Assembly: GCF_025725645.1 (NCBI RefSeq)
Contig: NZ_CP107007.1
Location: 3,596,001 to 3,660,000, forward strand
Reading direction: 5' to 3'
Origin: Halomonas sp. GD1P12
GTDB taxonomy: Bacteria; Pseudomonadota; Gammaproteobacteria; Pseudomonadales; Halomonadaceae
Length of the DNA stretch: 64,000 nucleotides
Shown: one piece after another, positions 34,944 through 45,159 of the stretch
Numbering within the stretch: the first letter of the stretch is position 1
How the letters are laid out: each line of letters opens with the position of its first letter
Position numbers and translations under genes: made by a program
The notes under the pieces: generated by a model
Seen by the model: only the letters and a program-made list of their open reading frames with translations
Told to the model about the DNA's origin: nothing
The model's database searches: none

Positions 34944-36269
34944 ATGTCACACAACAATTTTTCTCCCGATGCCCGCCTGGCCAGCTACGACACGGCCCTC
35001 GCCTCCGCCATTGCCGAAGAGACGTCGCGCCAGGAAGACCATATCGAGCTGATCGCTTCCGAAAACTACACCAGTAAGCTGGTCATGGAAGCTCAGGGCA
35101 GCCAGCTGACCAACAAGTACGCCGAAGGCTACCCGGGCAAGCGCTACTACGGCGGTTGCGAGTTCGTCGATAAGGTCGAGGCGCTTGCCATCGAGCGCGC
35201 CTGTAGCCTGTTCGGCGCCAACTACGCCAACGTTCAGCCGCACTCCGGCGCCCAGGCCAACGCTGCGGTGTTCATGGCGCTGGTCAGCCCTGGCGACACC
35301 ATTCTGGGCATGAGCCTGGCCCACGGCGGCCACCTGACCCATGGCGCGGCGCCGAACTTCTCCGGCAAGCACTACAACGCCGTGCAGTACGGCCTGGTCG
35401 AGGGCACCGGCGAGATCGATTACGAGGAAGTCGAGCGTCTGGCCCGCGAGCACCAGCCGAAAATGATCATCGCCGGCTTCTCCGCCTACTCGCGGGTGAT
35501 CGATTGGCGCCGTTTCCGCACCATCGCCGACGAAGTGGGCGCTTACCTGATGGTCGACATGGCCCACGTCGCGGGTCTGGTCGCCGCCGGCCTCTACCCG
35601 AGCCCGCTGCCCTACGCCCATGTGGTCACCACCACTACCCACAAGACGCTGCGCGGCCCGCGGGGTGGTCTGATCCTCTCCGCCGACGGCGACGAGGCGC
35701 TCTACAAGAAGCTCAACGGCGCGGTATTCCCGGGCCAGCAGGGCGGGCCTCTGATGCACGTCATCGCCGCCAAGGCCGTGGCGTTCAAGGAAGCGATGAA
35801 CCAGGACTTCGTCAACTACCAGCGCCAGGTGATCGCAAACGCCCGCGCCATGGCGAAGGTGTTCATCGAGCGCGGCTTCGACGTCGTCTCCGGCGGCACC
35901 GACGATCACCTGTTTTTGCTCTCGCTGATCAAGCAGGGTGTGACCGGCAAGGACGCGGATGCCGCCCTTGGCCGCGCCCACATCACGGTCAACAAGAACA
36001 GCGTGCCCAACGACCCGCAGAGCCCGTTCGTCACCTCCGGCCTTCGCATCGGCACCCCGGCGGTGACCACGCGCGGCATGGTCGAGGCGGACTGCGAGCA
36101 GCTTGCTGGCTGGATTTGCGACATTCTCGACGTGCTGGCCGACGAGCAGGACACCACCGAGATCGAAAACCGGGTGCGCGACCACGTCGCTGATCTGTGC
36201 GCGCACTACCCGGTTTACGGTCAGGCCCAAACCCAGGCAGAGCCGGTCGAAGACGCCACCGTCGCGTAA
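34944..36269 (+). CDS. glyA: Serine hydroxymethyltransferase
   Basis: GlyA converts glycine plus 5,10-methylene-THF to serine. In this position it uses the glycine and methylene-THF produced by sarcosine oxidase. The 441-residue protein has the PLP lysine K234 in [14 protein letters not shown] and the family segments LIASENYTS and YPGKRYYGG. It is slightly longer than the housekeeping enzyme (about 417 residues), with a short C-terminal tail rich in Gln, Ala and Thr. It leads the soxBDAG operon with a 46-nt gap, so it is probably the catabolic, betaine-induced copy. Confidence 0.96.
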   Translation: MSHNNFSPDARLASYDTALASAIAEETSRQEDHIELIASENYTSKLVMEAQGSQLTNKYAEGYPGKRYYGGCEFVDKVEALAIERACSLFGANYANVQPHSGAQANAAVFMALVSPGDTILGMSLAHGGHLTHGAAPNFSGKHYNAVQYGLVEGTGEIDYEEVERLAREHQPKMIIAGFSAYSRVIDWRRFRTIADEVGAYLMVDMAHVAGLVAAGLYPSPLPYAHVVTTTTHKTLRGPRGGLILSADGDEALYKKLNGAVFPGQQGGPLMHVIAAKAVAFKEAMNQDFVNYQRQVIANARAMAKVFIERGFDVVSGGTDDHLFLLSLIKQGVTGKDADAALGRAHITVNKNSVPNDPQSPFVTSGLRIGTPAVTTRGMVEADCEQLAGWICDILDVLADEQDTTEIENRVRDHVADLCAHYPVYGQAQTQAEPVEDATVA

Positions 36270-36315
36270 CGACCGCCGCCCGCGGGCTCCACGGAGTCGA
36301 TTCAGGAGAGATTTC

Positions 36316-37566
36316 ATGCAACGTTATTCCGGCTTCGGATTGGTTAAACATGCGCTCGGTCATCACGAGAACTGGGAGCGCCAGTGGCGCAACCCCACGC
36401 CCAAGAAGCGCTACGATGTGATCATCGTGGGCGGCGGCGGCCACGGTTTGGCCACCGCCTACTATCTGGCCAAGGAGTTTGGCGTCAAGAACGTCGCCGT
36501 GGTCGAAAAAGGCTGGCTGGGCGGCGGCAACACGGCGCGTAACACCACCATCGTGCGCTCCAACTACCTGTGGGACGAGGCCGCGCGCCTTTACAACCAC
36601 TCGCTGGATCTGTGGAAGGGGCTGTCTCAGGATCTGAACTACAACGTCATGTTCTCGCAGCGCGGCGTACTGAACCTGGGCCACACCCTGCAGGACATGC
36701 GCGACATCCAGCGCCGCGTGCACGCCAACCGCTTGAACGGCGTGGATAGCGAAGTGGTCACGCCCCAGCAGATCAAGGAGATCGAGCCGGAGCTTGATAT
36801 CTCCAACCGCGCGCGCTACCCGATCATGGGCGCCTCCTGGCAGAAAAGCGCGGGCGTTGCCCGCCACGACGCGGTGGCTTGGGGCTACGCTCGCGGCGCC
36901 GACGCCCTCGGCGTCGATCTTCTGCAAAACACCGAAGTCACCGGCTTCAAGATTCGCGACGGCAAGGTGCTCGGCGTTCACACCAACCGTGGCGACATCG
37001 AAGCGAACACCGTGGGCTGCGTGGCCGCGGGTAACTCCGGGGTACTGGCCAACATGGCGGGTATCAAACTGCCGCTCGAGTCGCATCCGCTTCAGGCGCT
37101 CGTCTCCGAGCCGCTCAAACCGGTGCTCAACACCGTCACCATGTCGAACCACGTGCACGGCTACGTGAGCCAGTCCGACAAGGGCGACCTGGTCATCGGC
37201 GCGGGCATCGACGGCTATCTCGGCTACGGCCAGCGCGGCAGCTACCCGACCGTCGAGCACACCCTGCAGGCGATCGTCGAGATGTTCCCGATGTTCTCGC
37301 GGGTGCGCATGAACCGCCAGTGGGGCGGCATCGTCGACACCTGCCCGGACGCCTGCCCGATCCTCTCGAAAACGAAGGTCAAGGGTCTTTATTTCAACTG
37401 CGGTTGGGGCACCGGCGGCTTCAAGGCCACCCCCGGCTCCGGCCACGTGTTCGCGGCGAGTCTGGCCAAGGGTGAAATGCACCCGATCGCCGCGCCGTTC
37501 TCCATCGACCGTTTCCACACCGGTGCGCTGATCGACGAACACGGCGCCGCCGGCGTTGCGCACTGA
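36316..37566 (+). CDS. soxB: Sarcosine oxidase beta subunit
   Basis: This is the catalytic flavoprotein subunit of heterotetrameric sarcosine oxidase (sarcosine to glycine, methylene-THF and H2O2). The 416-residue protein has the FAD fold [19 protein letters not shown] near 35 and the segment [14 protein letters not shown], whose histidine (H184) corresponds to the residue that holds FMN covalently in characterised enzymes. A cysteine-rich segment, [11 protein letters not shown], lies near 360. The ATG follows CAGGAGAGA and soxD starts 11 nt after the stop. Confidence 0.96.
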   Translation: MQRYSGFGLVKHALGHHENWERQWRNPTPKKRYDVIIVGGGGHGLATAYYLAKEFGVKNVAVVEKGWLGGGNTARNTTIVRSNYLWDEAARLYNHSLDLWKGLSQDLNYNVMFSQRGVLNLGHTLQDMRDIQRRVHANRLNGVDSEVVTPQQIKEIEPELDISNRARYPIMGASWQKSAGVARHDAVAWGYARGADALGVDLLQNTEVTGFKIRDGKVLGVHTNRGDIEANTVGCVAAGNSGVLANMAGIKLPLESHPLQALVSEPLKPVLNTVTMSNHVHGYVSQSDKGDLVIGAGIDGYLGYGQRGSYPTVEHTLQAIVEMFPMFSRVRMNRQWGGIVDTCPDACPILSKTKVKGLYFNCGWGTGGFKATPGSGHVFAASLAKGEMHPIAAPFSIDRFHTGALIDEHGAAGVAH

Positions 37567-37577
37567 GGAGAGCTGAC

Positions 37578-37967
37578 ATGTTCTATATTCACTGCCCCTA
37601 CTGCCAGGAGCACCGCGAGGAAGAGGAGTTTCATCCGCGCGGCGAGGCTCACCTGATGCGCCCGAAGGATCCGGACAACACCACCGACGAAGAGTGGGGC
37701 GACTACCTGTTCTTTCGCAAGAACCCGCGCGGCGTTCACCACGAAATGTGGGTCCACTCCGTGGGCTGTCGCAAGTTCTTCAACATCACCCGTAACACGG
37801 TGACCTACGAGATCCTCGAAACCTACCGGATGGGCGAGCAGCCGAGCATCACCGCCGAAACGGAAAAGGTCCGTAAGGAACAGGGCGTACAAACCGCCGA
37901 CGGCGGCTGGCAAACCATCGGTGCCCAGCCCGAATCCAAGGCCTTGAACGAGGAGACCTCGTCATGA
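37578..37967 (+). CDS. soxD: Sarcosine oxidase delta subunit
   Basis: A 129-residue zinc-binding subunit with C6-x2-C9 in HCPYC and H60-x3-C64 in VHSVGC as the predicted zinc ligands. The core ends near residue 90; the last 35 residues are a longer, probably flexible tail than in Corynebacterium SoxD. The stop overlaps the soxA start as ATGA. The order soxB-soxD-soxA-soxG is the standard one. Confidence 0.94.
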   Translation: MFYIHCPYCQEHREEEEFHPRGEAHLMRPKDPDNTTDEEWGDYLFFRKNPRGVHHEMWVHSVGCRKFFNITRNTVTYEILETYRMGEQPSITAETEKVRKEQGVQTADGGWQTIGAQPESKALNEETSS

Positions 37968-40900
37968 CGCAGACCAATCGTATCGATGCCGGCGGCCGTG
38001 TCGATCGCTCCCAAACGCTCGAATTCACCTTCAACGGCCAGCGCTACAAGGGCCTGAAGGGCGACACCCTGGCCTCGGCCCTGCTCGCCAACGGCGTGGA
38101 CATCGTCAACCGCAGCTTCAAGTACTCGCGGGCCCGCGGCATCGTTGCCGCCGGCGCCGAAGAGCCCAATGCCGTGGTCCAGCTCGGCGCCCGGGAAGAG
38201 ACCCAAGTGCCCAACGTGCGCGCCACCCAACAGGCGCTCTACAAGGGCCTGGTCGCGCGCAGCACCAACGGCTGGCCGAACGTCCAGCGCGACGTGATGA
38301 GCTGGGTCGGCCGGCTGGGCGGCGGCTTCATGCCGCCAGGCTTCTACTACAAGACCTTCATGGCCCCGGCCTCGATGTGGATGACGTATGAGAAGTACAT
38401 CCGCAAGGGCGCGGGTCTTGGCCGCGCGCCTCACGAGTCCGACCCGGACATCTACGACCACATGCACCACCACTGCGACGTGATGGTCGTGGGCGCGGGT
38501 CCGGCGGGCCTTGCCGCTGCGCTGTCGGCGGCTCGCGCCGGCGCCCGCGTGATTCTCTGCGACGAGCAGGAAGAGATGGGCGGCTCGCTTCTCGATAGCC
38601 GCGAAACCCTGGACGGCGTCTCCGCCGCGCGCTGGGTCGAGGCGACCATCAAGGAGCTTTCAAGCCTTGAAAACGTGACCCTGCTGCCGCGCACCACCGC
38701 CAACGGTTACCACGATCACAACTTCGTCACGCTGCACGAGCGGCGCACCGAGCACCTGGCCGACACCGCCAGCGAGGCGGGCTTTGCCGGCCAGGCACGC
38801 GCGCGGCTGCACCGCGTGCGCGCAGGCCAAGTGGTGCTCGCCAGCGGTACCCACGAGCGCCCGCTGGTGTACGCCAATAACGACCTGCCGGGCAACATGC
38901 TCGCCGGGGCCGTGTCGACCTATATCCGTCGCTACGCCGTGGTGCCGGGCAAGAAGCTGGTGCTTTCGACCAGCAACGACCACGCCTACCGCGCCGCGCT
39001 CGACTGGAAAGAGGCCGGCCGCCAGGTCGTGGCGATCGTCGATGCCCGCGCCAACCCGGACGGCGACCTCGTTCGCCAGGCCCGCGACAGCGGCATTCGC
39101 GTGATTACCGGAAGCTCCGTTATTGAGGCCCGCGGCGGCCAGCGCGTCACCGGCGCCCGCGTCTGCGCGATCGATCTTGAGCGCTTCGTGGTCACCGGCA
39201 AGGTCGAGGAGCTCGAGTGCGACACCATCGCAAGCTCCGGCGGCTACAGCCCGGTGGTGCATTTGTCTTCGCACACCGGCACCCGCCCGCAGTGGAACGA
39301 GGAGCTGCTTGGTTTTCTGCCCGGCGAAGTGAAAGGCATGATCTCCGCCGGCGGCGTCGCCGGCCATTTCGGGCTTGACGAAACCCTGGCCGACGGCGAA
39401 CGCGCCGGTCGCCAGGCCGCCCAGGCCACGGGCTTTGAAGACGCTCAGGCGATCACCCTGCCCGCCACCCGCGGTCGCCGCGACGGCAAGGCTTGCGCGC
39501 TCTACCAGGTACCGCACGAAAAAACCGCGCTGCGCGCACCGAAGCAGTTCGTCGATTTGCAAAACGACGTGACCGCCGCCGGTATCGAACTCGCCACCCG
39601 CGAGGGCTTCGAGTCCATCGAGCACGTCAAGCGCTACACCGCGCTCGGTTTCGGTACCGACCAGGGCAAGCTTGGCAACATCAACGGCATGGCCATCGCC
39701 GCGCGCTGCCTCGACCGCTCGATTCCGGACGTCGGCACCACGGTGTTCCGCCCCAACTACACGCCGATCACCTTTGGCGCCATCGTTGGCCGTCACTGCG
39801 GCGAGCTGTTCGACCCGAAACGCTACACCGCGCTTCACCAGTGGCACATGGAAAACGGCGCCGAGTTCGAGGACGTGGGTCAGTGGAAGCGCCCCTGGTA
39901 CTTCCCGCGCACGGTCAACGGCAAAAAAGAGACCATGCACGAAGCGGTGGCCCGCGAGTGTCTGGCGGTGCGCGAAAAAGTCGGCATTCTGGACGCCTCG
40001 ACGCTGGGCAAGATCGACATTCAGGGCCCGGACGCGCGGGAATTTTTGGGTCGTGTCTACACCAACAAGTGGGCGCAGCTCGCCCCGGGCCGCGTGCGCT
40101 ACGGCTTGATGTGTAAAGACGACGGCATGCTGATGGACGACGGCACCACGAGCTGTCTGGCCGACAACCACTTCCTGATGACCACCACCACCGGCGGTGC
40201 GGCGGGCGTGCTGGAATGGCTGGAGCTTTGGCACCAGACCGAGTGGCCGGAGCTTCAGGTCTACTTCAACTCCGTGACCGACCACTGGGCGACCATGACC
40301 GTGACCGGCCCGGACGCGCGCAAGCTGCTGTCCGAGCTGACCGACCTGGATCTGGATAAAGAGTCGTTCAAGTTCATGGACTGGCGCGACGCCACCGTGG
40401 CTGACGTGCCGGCGCGCATCTTCCGTATCTCGTTCACCGGCGAGCTGGCCTTCGAGATCAACGTGCAGGCCAACTACGCGCTGCACGTCTGGAAGAAACT
40501 CTTCGAGCACGGCGAGAAGTACGATCTTACGCCCTACGGCACCGAAACCATGCACGTGCTGCGCGCCGAGAAGGGGCTGATCATCGTCGGTCAGGACACC
40601 GACGGTTCGGTCACCCCGGAAGATCTGGGCATGCAGTGGGCGATCGGCTACGACAAGCCCTTCCCGTGGATTGGCAAGCGTGCGCTGAGCCGCCCCGACA
40701 CCCTGCGCGGCGATCGCAAGCAGTTCGTCGGCTTGAAGCCGAAGGACCCGAGCGTCGTGCTGGAAGAGGGCGCACAGGTCGTTTTCGATAAGGAGCAGAG
40801 TATCCCGATGGCCATGAAAGGCCACGTGACCTCGAGCTACTACAGCCCGTCACTGGGCCACGGCTTCGCCCTGGCAGTGGTGGTCGAAGGCCGCGATCGC

Positions 40901-41005
40901 ATGGGCCAAACCGTTTACCTGCCGATGACCGACGGCACGATGCATGAAGCCGAGATCGTCAGTCCCGTCTTCATCGACCCGAAAGGAGAGCGCCAGAATG
41001 TCTAA
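37964..41005 (+). CDS. soxA: Sarcosine oxidase alpha subunit
   Basis: The large subunit, 1013 residues. The N-terminal part (about 15-110) resembles a ferredoxin-like sulfide-reductase fold. A NAD-binding Rossmann domain follows (VMVVGAGPAGLAAALSAARA near 168). The C-terminal half (about 600-1013) is a GcvT-like aminomethyltransferase domain that transfers the methyl carbon to THF, with VGILDASTLGKIDIQGPD and the LRAEKG segment. Length and domain order agree with the family. It overlaps soxD by 4 nt and soxG by 8 nt. Confidence 0.96.
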   Translation: MTQTNRIDAGGRVDRSQTLEFTFNGQRYKGLKGDTLASALLANGVDIVNRSFKYSRARGIVAAGAEEPNAVVQLGAREETQVPNVRATQQALYKGLVARSTNGWPNVQRDVMSWVGRLGGGFMPPGFYYKTFMAPASMWMTYEKYIRKGAGLGRAPHESDPDIYDHMHHHCDVMVVGAGPAGLAAALSAARAGARVILCDEQEEMGGSLLDSRETLDGVSAARWVEATIKELSSLENVTLLPRTTANGYHDHNFVTLHERRTEHLADTASEAGFAGQARARLHRVRAGQVVLASGTHERPLVYANNDLPGNMLAGAVSTYIRRYAVVPGKKLVLSTSNDHAYRAALDWKEAGRQVVAIVDARANPDGDLVRQARDSGIRVITGSSVIEARGGQRVTGARVCAIDLERFVVTGKVEELECDTIASSGGYSPVVHLSSHTGTRPQWNEELLGFLPGEVKGMISAGGVAGHFGLDETLADGERAGRQAAQATGFEDAQAITLPATRGRRDGKACALYQVPHEKTALRAPKQFVDLQNDVTAAGIELATREGFESIEHVKRYTALGFGTDQGKLGNINGMAIAARCLDRSIPDVGTTVFRPNYTPITFGAIVGRHCGELFDPKRYTALHQWHMENGAEFEDVGQWKRPWYFPRTVNGKKETMHEAVARECLAVREKVGILDASTLGKIDIQGPDAREFLGRVYTNKWAQLAPGRVRYGLMCKDDGMLMDDGTTSCLADNHFLMTTTTGGAAGVLEWLELWHQTEWPELQVYFNSVTDHWATMTVTGPDARKLLSELTDLDLDKESFKFMDWRDATVADVPARIFRISFTGELAFEINVQANYALHVWKKLFEHGEKYDLTPYGTETMHVLRAEKGLIIVGQDTDGSVTPEDLGMQWAIGYDKPFPWIGKRALSRPDTLRGDRKQFVGLKPKDPSVVLEEGAQVVFDKEQSIPMAMKGHVTSSYYSPSLGHGFALAVVVEGRDRMGQTVYLPMTDGTMHEAEIVSPVFIDPKGERQNV

Positions 41006-41633
41006 CGTGAGCGCCAAGCAGTTCAACACCGTGCCCGCCGGTAATCCGGCGGTCGAGTCGCCGCTTCACTGGAGCTACCAGCAGCAAAAGAGCACCCACA
41101 GCGCCAATGCCGGCGTGGTGCTGCGCGAGAAGGCGCTGCTGGGTCACGTGGTGCTGCGCGGCGGCGCCATCGTGCTCGACGAGGCGGTGCGCCAGGTCCT
41201 GGGCATGAGCCTGCCGGCCAAGCCCAACACCGTCGAGCGTGACGAGGCCGGCGAGCGCTCGATTCAGTGGATCTCGCCGGACGAGTGGCTCGTGATCGTG
41301 CCCGGCGGCGAGGAGTGCGACCTTGAGCGCCGCCTTCGCGAGGCGCTGGGCGATGCCCACGTCAGCATCGTCAACGTCAGCGGTGGCCAGACCGTGCTGA
41401 CGCTTGCCGGCGACAACGCCCGGGAAGTACTGATGAAGACGGTCTCGTTCGATGTTCACCCCCATGCATTTCCGGTCGGCAAGGGCGTGACCACCATTTT
41501 CGCCAAGGCGACCGTGGTGCTGCGCCGCTCAAGCGAGACCGAGTGGGAGCTGGTGGTGCGGCGCAGCTTCGCCGACTACTGCTACCGCTGGCTGCTCGAC
41601 GCATCAAAAGAATACGGTATCGATACACAATAA
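40998..41633 (+). CDS. soxG: Sarcosine oxidase gamma subunit
   Basis: A 211-residue subunit with a GcvT-like fold related to the C-terminal part of SoxA. Typical segments are WISPDEWLVIVP and GDNAREVLMKTVSFDVHP. The ATG at 40998 follows AAAGGAGAG and lies within the end of soxA. A hairpin (GGCCGGC-ACCC-GCCGGCC, 41643-41660) without a T tract follows, so transcription probably continues into purU. Confidence 0.94.
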   Translation: MSNVSAKQFNTVPAGNPAVESPLHWSYQQQKSTHSANAGVVLREKALLGHVVLRGGAIVLDEAVRQVLGMSLPAKPNTVERDEAGERSIQWISPDEWLVIVPGGEECDLERRLREALGDAHVSIVNVSGGQTVLTLAGDNAREVLMKTVSFDVHPHAFPVGKGVTTIFAKATVVLRRSSETEWELVVRRSFADYCYRWLLDASKEYGIDTQ

Positions 41634-41702
41634 AAGCAGGACGGCCGGCACCCGCCGGCCACCCTGACCGCGATGAACTGACCTTGATGAATGAGAAGCG
41701 CC

Positions 41703-42569
41703 ATGAGCCGATTAACGGATACCTGGATCATCACCGCCCAGTGCCCGAGCATTCTGGGCACGGTCGATGTCGTCACCCGGTTTTTAAAAGAGCAGCACTG
41801 CTATATTACCGAGCTCAGTTCCTTCGATGACCGGCTGGGGGAGCGCTTTTTCATTCGTGCCGAGTTTCGCCCGGAGCTCGACGATTTTAGCGAACAGGCG
41901 TTCGAGGAGGCCTTTGCCCCCCGCGCCCGCGAGTTCGACATGAGCTTCGAGCTGACCCCGCCGGCCAAGCGCACCGGCGCGGTCATTCTGGTCTCCAAGG
42001 CGGACCACTGCCTGAACGATCTGCTCTACCGCTACCGTACCGGGCAGCTTGCGCTGGATATCAAGGCGATCGTCTCCAACCATCCGGATCTGCAGCCGCT
42101 GGCCGAGTGGCATGATCTACCCTATCACCACCTGCCGATCACCCCGGAGACCAAGGCCGAGCAGGAAGCCCAGGTACTCGACATCATCGAGCAGACCGGG
42201 GCGGAGCTGGTGATTCTGGCGCGCTACATGCAGGTGCTGTCGCCGCGCATGTGCCAGCTGCTCGACGGCCGCGCAATCAATATCCACCACTCGCTGTTGC
42301 CGGGTTTCAAGGGCGCCAGGCCCTACCACCAGGCCTACGACAAGGGCGTGAAGCTGGTCGGCGCCACCGCGCACTACATCAACAATGACCTGGACGAAGG
42401 CCCGATCATCGCCCAGGGGGTGGAGCCGGTGGACCATGCGCACTACCCGGAGGATCTGGTCGCCAAGGGGCGCGATATCGAGTGTCTGACGCTCGCTCGG
42501 GCCATCGGCTACCACCTGGAGCGGCGGGTGTTTTTGCACGGCGGCCGTACGGTCGTGTTCGGCAACTGA
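41703..42569 (+). CDS. purU: Formyltetrahydrofolate deformylase
   Basis: PurU hydrolyses 10-formyl-THF to THF and formate, restoring THF for sarcosine oxidase. The 288-residue protein has an N-terminal ACT domain (about 5-85, ITAQCPSILGTVDVVTRFL) and a C-terminal formyltransferase-fold domain with the catalytic set in INIHHSLLPGF and HYINNDLDEGPII. The ATG at 41703 is chosen after GAGAAG; ATG 41691 is possible. A sox-linked purU is common, which supports a one-carbon recycling role distinct from purine control. Confidence 0.94.
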   Translation: MSRLTDTWIITAQCPSILGTVDVVTRFLKEQHCYITELSSFDDRLGERFFIRAEFRPELDDFSEQAFEEAFAPRAREFDMSFELTPPAKRTGAVILVSKADHCLNDLLYRYRTGQLALDIKAIVSNHPDLQPLAEWHDLPYHHLPITPETKAEQEAQVLDIIEQTGAELVILARYMQVLSPRMCQLLDGRAINIHHSLLPGFKGARPYHQAYDKGVKLVGATAHYINNDLDEGPIIAQGVEPVDHAHYPEDLVAKGRDIECLTLARAIGYHLERRVFLHGGRTVVFGN

Positions 42570-42689
42570 CCGAACGCCCTCACCGCGGTACCTCGACTAC
42601 AGTAAGTACAACAAACGACGTCGCCTTGCCGGCCGATGGGTTCGCCCGTCGCCGGTGAGCCGGCGCGCTATTCTCATCAGAGGTCTTCC

Positions 42690-44072
42690 ATGCCTATCAG
42701 TGTCTTCGACCTTTTCAAGATCGGCGTCGGCCCATCCAGCTCGCATACGGTCGGCCCCATGATGGCAGCCTTCAAGTTCGCCGCGGCGGTAGAAGACGCC
42801 GGCGTACTCGACCGGGTCAGCCGTCTGGAAGTGCATCTCTACGGCTCGCTCTCCGCCACCGGCGTCGGCCACGGCACCGACCATGCCACCGTCATGGGCC
42901 TGATGGGCGAACGCCCGGATCGGATCGACCCGTCGATCATCGGCCCCACGATCGCGGCGCTCAAGGAGACGCGCACGCTGTCGCTCAATCGCCAGAAGGA
43001 CGTCACCTTCGTCTGGGAACGGGACATGCGCTTTCACGACGAAAGCCTGCCCCACCACCCCAACGCCATGAAGCTCTGCGCGTATGACGAAGCCGACCAG
43101 GTCTTGCTCGCGAACACCTACTACTCAGTGGGCGGCGGCTTCGTCGTCGACCAGCACCAGGTGGACGCGAAGCTCGAGGACATGGACAGTGCCGAGATCC
43201 CTTTCGACTTCAACTCCGCCGAAGAGCTGTTGGCGATCTGCAAGCGCGAGAAGCTCAGTGTCAGCCAGCTGATGATGGCCAACGAGAAGACCTGGCGGCC
43301 CGAGCAGGAGGTGCGCGACGAGCTGTGGCGCATCTGGCAGGTGATGTGCGAGTGCGTCGACAACGGTCTGACTCACGAAGGCGTGCTGCCCGGCGGGCTC
43401 AACGTCAAGCGCCGCGCCAAACTACTGCACCAGCGTCTGTCCGCCGCCGAGCAGAACCCGTGCTTGATCGCGACTACCTTCTCCGCGATGGAGTGGGTCA
43501 ACATCTTCGCGCTGGCCGTCAACGAAGAGAACGCTGCCGGCGGGCGCATGGTCACCGCCCCGACCAACGGCGCGGCGGGCATCATCCCGGCGGTGCTGCA
43601 CTACTACATGAAGTTCCAGGCAGGCTCTTGTGATCGCAACGTGGTCGACTTTCTGCTCGCCGCCGGCGCGATCGGCATTCTGTGCAAGAAAAACGCCTCG
43701 ATCTCCGGCGCCGAAGTGGGCTGCCAGGGCGAGGTCGGCTCCGCCTGCGCCATGGCCGCCGCGGGCCTGGCCGAAGTGATGGGCGCAACGCCAGAGCAGG
43801 TCGAACACGCCGCGGAAATCGGTCTGGAGCACAACCTCGGGCTCACCTGCGACCCGGTCGGCGGGCTCGTTCAGGTGCCCTGCATCGAGCGCAACGCCAT
43901 CGCCACCGTCAAGGCGATCAACGCAGCCCAAATGGCGCTGCACGGCGACGGCACCCACTTCATCTCGCTGGATAAAGTGATCCGCACCATGCGCGACACC
44001 GGCCGCGACATGCTCGACAAGTACAAGGAGACCTCCAAGGGGGGGCTGGCGGTGAATGCGATCGAGTGTTAA
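42690..44072 (+). CDS. sdaA: L-serine dehydratase (Fe-S type)
   Basis: It deaminates L-serine to pyruvate and ammonia, the last step of the betaine route. The 460-residue single-chain enzyme has an N-terminal regulatory domain ([20 protein letters not shown]) and a C-terminal catalytic domain with 4Fe-4S cysteines in [19 protein letters not shown] and the [13 protein letters not shown] loop. The ATG follows AGAGG. It lies 120 nt after purU and ends with a strong terminator, closing the betaine block. Confidence 0.95.
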   Translation: MPISVFDLFKIGVGPSSSHTVGPMMAAFKFAAAVEDAGVLDRVSRLEVHLYGSLSATGVGHGTDHATVMGLMGERPDRIDPSIIGPTIAALKETRTLSLNRQKDVTFVWERDMRFHDESLPHHPNAMKLCAYDEADQVLLANTYYSVGGGFVVDQHQVDAKLEDMDSAEIPFDFNSAEELLAICKREKLSVSQLMMANEKTWRPEQEVRDELWRIWQVMCECVDNGLTHEGVLPGGLNVKRRAKLLHQRLSAAEQNPCLIATTFSAMEWVNIFALAVNEENAAGGRMVTAPTNGAAGIIPAVLHYYMKFQAGSCDRNVVDFLLAAGAIGILCKKNASISGAEVGCQGEVGSACAMAAAGLAEVMGATPEQVEHAAEIGLEHNLGLTCDPVGGLVQVPCIERNAIATVKAINAAQMALHGDGTHFISLDKVIRTMRDTGRDMLDKYKETSKGGLAVNAIEC

Positions 44073-44095
44073 AAATTTTATTATCTTGAAGATTG

Positions 44096-44122
44096 AGCCC
44101 GAGCTTCGCTTCGGGCTTTTTT
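44096..44122 (+). terminator. Terminator after sdaA
   Basis: AGCCCGA pairs with TCGGGCT around an 8-nt loop and is followed by a T6 run. Confidence 0.85.
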
Positions 44123-44440
44123 CATTTTCACTGCCACTGTTTTTTCATTTGACGGCTGATCAACGCTGCCGATTCCTCAAGTTATTACCGCTTCAACTTT
44201 TATTTCCAAAAGCTTTTACAACTAATGTTGCATTGTTAGCACTCTCAACAAAAACAATCATGGATGCTATACGAACATTCGTACGCCATACGTACTTCAA
44301 AAAATCGGTCTATTGCCATGAGGCGCCATCGATATTGACTTTTCGGAACTGCACACCGGCTTAACGTCTCATGAGTGCCAAAAAATGGCCGCTGAGTAAC
44401 GATCTTTTTGTTACCACTTCTACTCGATCAGGAATACCAA
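44123..44440 (+). other. AT-rich non-coding region upstream of the SDR gene
   Basis: About 320 bp with clearly lower GC than the betaine block. It marks a compositional boundary. It contains the palindrome at 44270-44283 and presumably the SDR promoter. A short open frame across it has no ribosome site. Confidence 0.45.
44270..44284. promoter_or_regulatory. Palindromic operator-like site upstream of the SDR gene
   Basis: TACGAA-CA-TTCGTA is a perfect 6-bp inverted repeat. The right half, CATTCGTAC, recurs upstream of tctC at 49562-49570. Regulator unknown. Confidence 0.4.
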
Positions 44441-45154
44441 ATGTCGACTCCCTTTGCTGTCGTAACAGGCGGCGCCCGAAACATCGGTCAGGCGATCGCC
44501 CTGCGCCTGCAGCAGGATGGCTACCGCGTCATCGTGCTCGATATCGTCGAACCCGACGCACCGTCGTTGAAGGAGTACGCCTACCAGGTCGACCTTTCGG
44601 ACGCCGCCGCGACCCAGGAGCTCTTGTTGAAGGTGACGCAGGATCTCCCCATCAGCTGTCTGGTGAACAATGTCGGTATCGTGGCACCGGCGCTATTGGA
44701 CGATACCGACATCGACGATTTCGACAGGCTGATGCACTTGAACGTGCGCGCGGCGCTGGTCTGCACCAAGGCATTGTTACCCAAGCTGCGTGAGAGCGGG
44801 AAAGGCCGTATCGTCTTCAACGCTAGTCGCGTGGTGCTGGGCAAGGAAGCCAGAACTCTCTATAGCGCCACCAAGGGCGCCGTGCAAGCCATGGCGCGCA
44901 CGTGGGCGCTGGAGCTTGCTGGCGATAGCATCACCGTCAACTGCGTCGCGCCGGGGCCGATTGCCACCACGGCGTTCTGGAAGAACAACCCGCCAGACTC
45001 CGAGCGCGCGCGGCGCATTATCGATAACGTGCCGGTAGGGCGCATGGGCCAGCCAGAGGAGGTGGCCCATGCGGTGAGCTTCTTCTGTGACCAGCGCAGC
45101 GGCTTCATTACCGGCCAGACACTTTTCGTCTGCGGCGGTGTCACCGTCGGCTAA
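44441..45154 (+). CDS. Short-chain dehydrogenase/reductase (SDR)
   Basis: A 237-residue classical SDR. It has the NAD(P) motif TGGARNIG (9-16), the NNVG motif, catalytic S129 in FNASR and Y141-x3-K145 in YSATK, and the C-terminal GQTLFVCGG. An aspartate in VLDIVE after the second strand suggests NAD preference (inference). The substrate is unknown. It converges on the CoA-transferase gene with 5 nt between stops, and its promoter element resembles that of tctC, so it may serve the same pathway. Confidence 0.9.
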   Translation: MSTPFAVVTGGARNIGQAIALRLQQDGYRVIVLDIVEPDAPSLKEYAYQVDLSDAAATQELLLKVTQDLPISCLVNNVGIVAPALLDDTDIDDFDRLMHLNVRAALVCTKALLPKLRESGKGRIVFNASRVVLGKEARTLYSATKGAVQAMARTWALELAGDSITVNCVAPGPIATTAFWKNNPPDSERARRIIDNVPVGRMGQPEEVAHAVSFFCDQRSGFITGQTLFVCGGVTVG

Positions 45155-45159
45155 GGCGC

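Noticed and set aside
38660..40825. A very long open frame antisense to soxA, with similar long antisense frames opposite lysA, the GGDEF-EAL gene, dgcA, dgcB and glyA.
   Set aside because: In GC-rich genes the antisense frame in register is often open. These lack ribosome sites and known motifs, and the opposite strand encodes clear conserved proteins.
42594..42619. CGAC pair upstream of sdaA as a further GbdR site.
   Set aside because: The half-sites are 22 bp apart rather than 21 and the flanks do not match the stronger elements.
44056..44364. Open frame running from the end of sdaA into the AT-rich gap.
   Set aside because: It starts within sdaA and crosses a strong terminator; the composition is not coding-like.
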